Source: Actinoplanes sp. NBC_00393 (GTDB lineage Bacteria; Actinomycetota; Actinomycetes; Mycobacteriales; Micromonosporaceae). Taken from it: a stretch of DNA of 64,000 nt. Where the stretch lies: assembly GCF_036053395.1 (NCBI RefSeq), contig NZ_CP107942.1, positions 7,830,501 through 7,894,500 on the forward strand. Reading direction: 5' to 3'. This document shows positions 63,348 to 64,000 of the stretch, one piece after another. The notes beneath the pieces are model-generated. The model did no database searches. It had not been told where the DNA came from and was given only the letters and a program-made list of their open reading frames with translations. Position 1 is the first letter of the stretch, and each line of letters begins with the position of its first letter. A program made the translations under genes and the position numbers.

Positions 63348-64000
63348 ATGACCATCTCCACCCGCGCCCTGACTCGGCGGCTGTTGACCGCCGGGCTCGC
63401 CGCAGTCACCCTCACCACGGTCGTCCCGGCCGTCGCCCAGGCCGCGCCGGTCGAACGCGCCACGGCCGCCTATCTGGCGATGGCTGAATACGACGACAGG
63501 CTCGCGGTCGCCGTGAAGTTCGGCTTCGGCGACAACTTCACACTCGTCGAGCGCAACGACTGCGACTTCGTCGTCGGCCTGTGGGACCTGCTCAAGGAGG
63601 ATCCGGACTTTCTGGAGGTCAGCCTCGCCGCCGAGCAGGCCTTCACCACGTCGGACCCGGAGGATCCGGAAGCCGCGGACAAGGCGTGCCACGAGTTCAT
63701 CGTCACCGGCGTGCACGCTGCCTACGACCGTGACATCGCCCGGGAGCAGCGCGAGACCGAGGCCAAGCGACTCTCCGACGAGACTCGCGCGGCCGCCGCG
63801 TCCAGCATCAACATCGTCGCCGGCAAGAACCTGCTGGACGCCACCGACACCAGCTTCATCCAGCAGATCTGGAACCACGTCGAGGACGACGCCGACTGGC
63901 CCAAGGTCAAGGCCGCTGCCTCCGCGGCGCTCGCCGGGTCGGCGGAGGACCAGAAGCAGTTCATCGCCACCGGCCTGACCGCCGCCGCCCAGCAGGACAC
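63348..64000 (+). CDS. Secreted ALF-repeat protein, paralogue 3 (runs off window)
   Basis: At least 217 residues, cut by the window end. It has the same signal peptide (ALTRRLLTAGLAAVTLTT, PAVAQAAP) and ALF region as paralogue 2, with differences such as LVERNDCDFVVGLWDLL. ATG 63348 follows GGGGGA with 7-8 nt spacing and lies 15 bp after the stop of paralogue 2. The C-terminal repeat type is not visible. Confidence 0.85.
   Translation, partial: MTISTRALTRRLLTAGLAAVTLTTVVPAVAQAAPVERATAAYLAMAEYDDRLAVAVKFGFGDNFTLVERNDCDFVVGLWDLLKEDPDFLEVSLAAEQAFTTSDPEDPEAADKACHEFIVTGVHAAYDRDIAREQRETEAKRLSDETRAAAASSINIVAGKNLLDATDTSFIQQIWNHVEDDADWPKVKAAASAALAGSAEDQKQFIATGLTAAAQQD

Noticed and set aside
61119..63878. 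Minus-strand open frame of 919 codons opposite ALF paralogues 2 and 3
   Set aside because: It spans two real genes and their intergenic gap, has repetitive Gly/Val/Asp composition and no start signals; an antisense shadow of GC-rich codons.

Overview
The window is high-GC DNA with many GTG starts, a mycothiol synthase, GlnR, a MsiK-type sugar-importer ATPase, DUF3263, DUF4031 and DUF4032 proteins and many promoters that place the start codon at the transcript 5' end. Together these indicate an actinobacterium. The style of the genes suggests Micromonosporaceae (Actinoplanes-like), but the genus is an inference. No phage, transposase, CRISPR array or rRNA was seen.

Left part (1-18.6 kb) is mostly housekeeping. 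It holds the 5' part of a Gfo/Idh/MocA oxidoreductase, a Nudix hydrolase and the phosphate importer pstS-pstC-pstA-pstB behind an 11-bp-phased PHO box array. Next come mshD, glnR, a membrane protein, an LmeA-like protein and the sulfurtransferase/DUF1416 pair, which sits behind a Cys-rich leader peptide. This block resembles the mycobacterial Rv0814c-Rv0820 neighbourhood. It is followed by an AI-2E-type transporter, a GroES-like protein, a PrsW-type protease, a FUSC protein, an HD-like protein, DUF4031 and glpD.

The middle (18.7-53.6 kb) starts with a 1816-residue wall-anchored protein with 12 Ig/cadherin-like repeats. It continues with groEL under two CIRCE operators, a GNAT/HExxH pair and threonine synthase behind a SAM-I riboswitch whose closing stem abuts the Shine-Dalgarno. 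Then come an unusual secreted-hydrolase/ABC-ATPase fusion with its permease, a Cdc48-like AAA protein, a second ABC-2 exporter and an orphan CDI-type immunity protein. An amino-sugar locus (DeoR regulator, SIS isomerase, ROK kinase, NagA) is followed by a 62-bp hairpin-repeat array. After that lie a PAP2 phosphatase, a secreted trypsin-like protease, DUF4032, a double-RCK ion channel, a secreted low-complexity protein, an MSMEG_6728-family protein, a GNAT, a beta-propeller membrane protein and a MsiK-like ATPase.

The right end (53.8-64 kb) looks accessory. A tRNA-Thr(TGT) is followed by a probable polymorphic-toxin pair: a 1258-residue secreted ALF-repeat/coiled-coil protein with a lower-GC C-terminal tip, and a small probable immunity gene overlapping its stop codon. 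Divergent from the toxin are three tandem paralogues of secreted ALF-repeat proteins, two of them complete with FG-GAP/VCBS-type repeats at the C-terminus. They share the ALF module with the toxin, and the third runs off the window. This is the part most likely to hold an undescribed system: secreted repeat proteins co-located with a toxin built on the same N-terminal scaffold.
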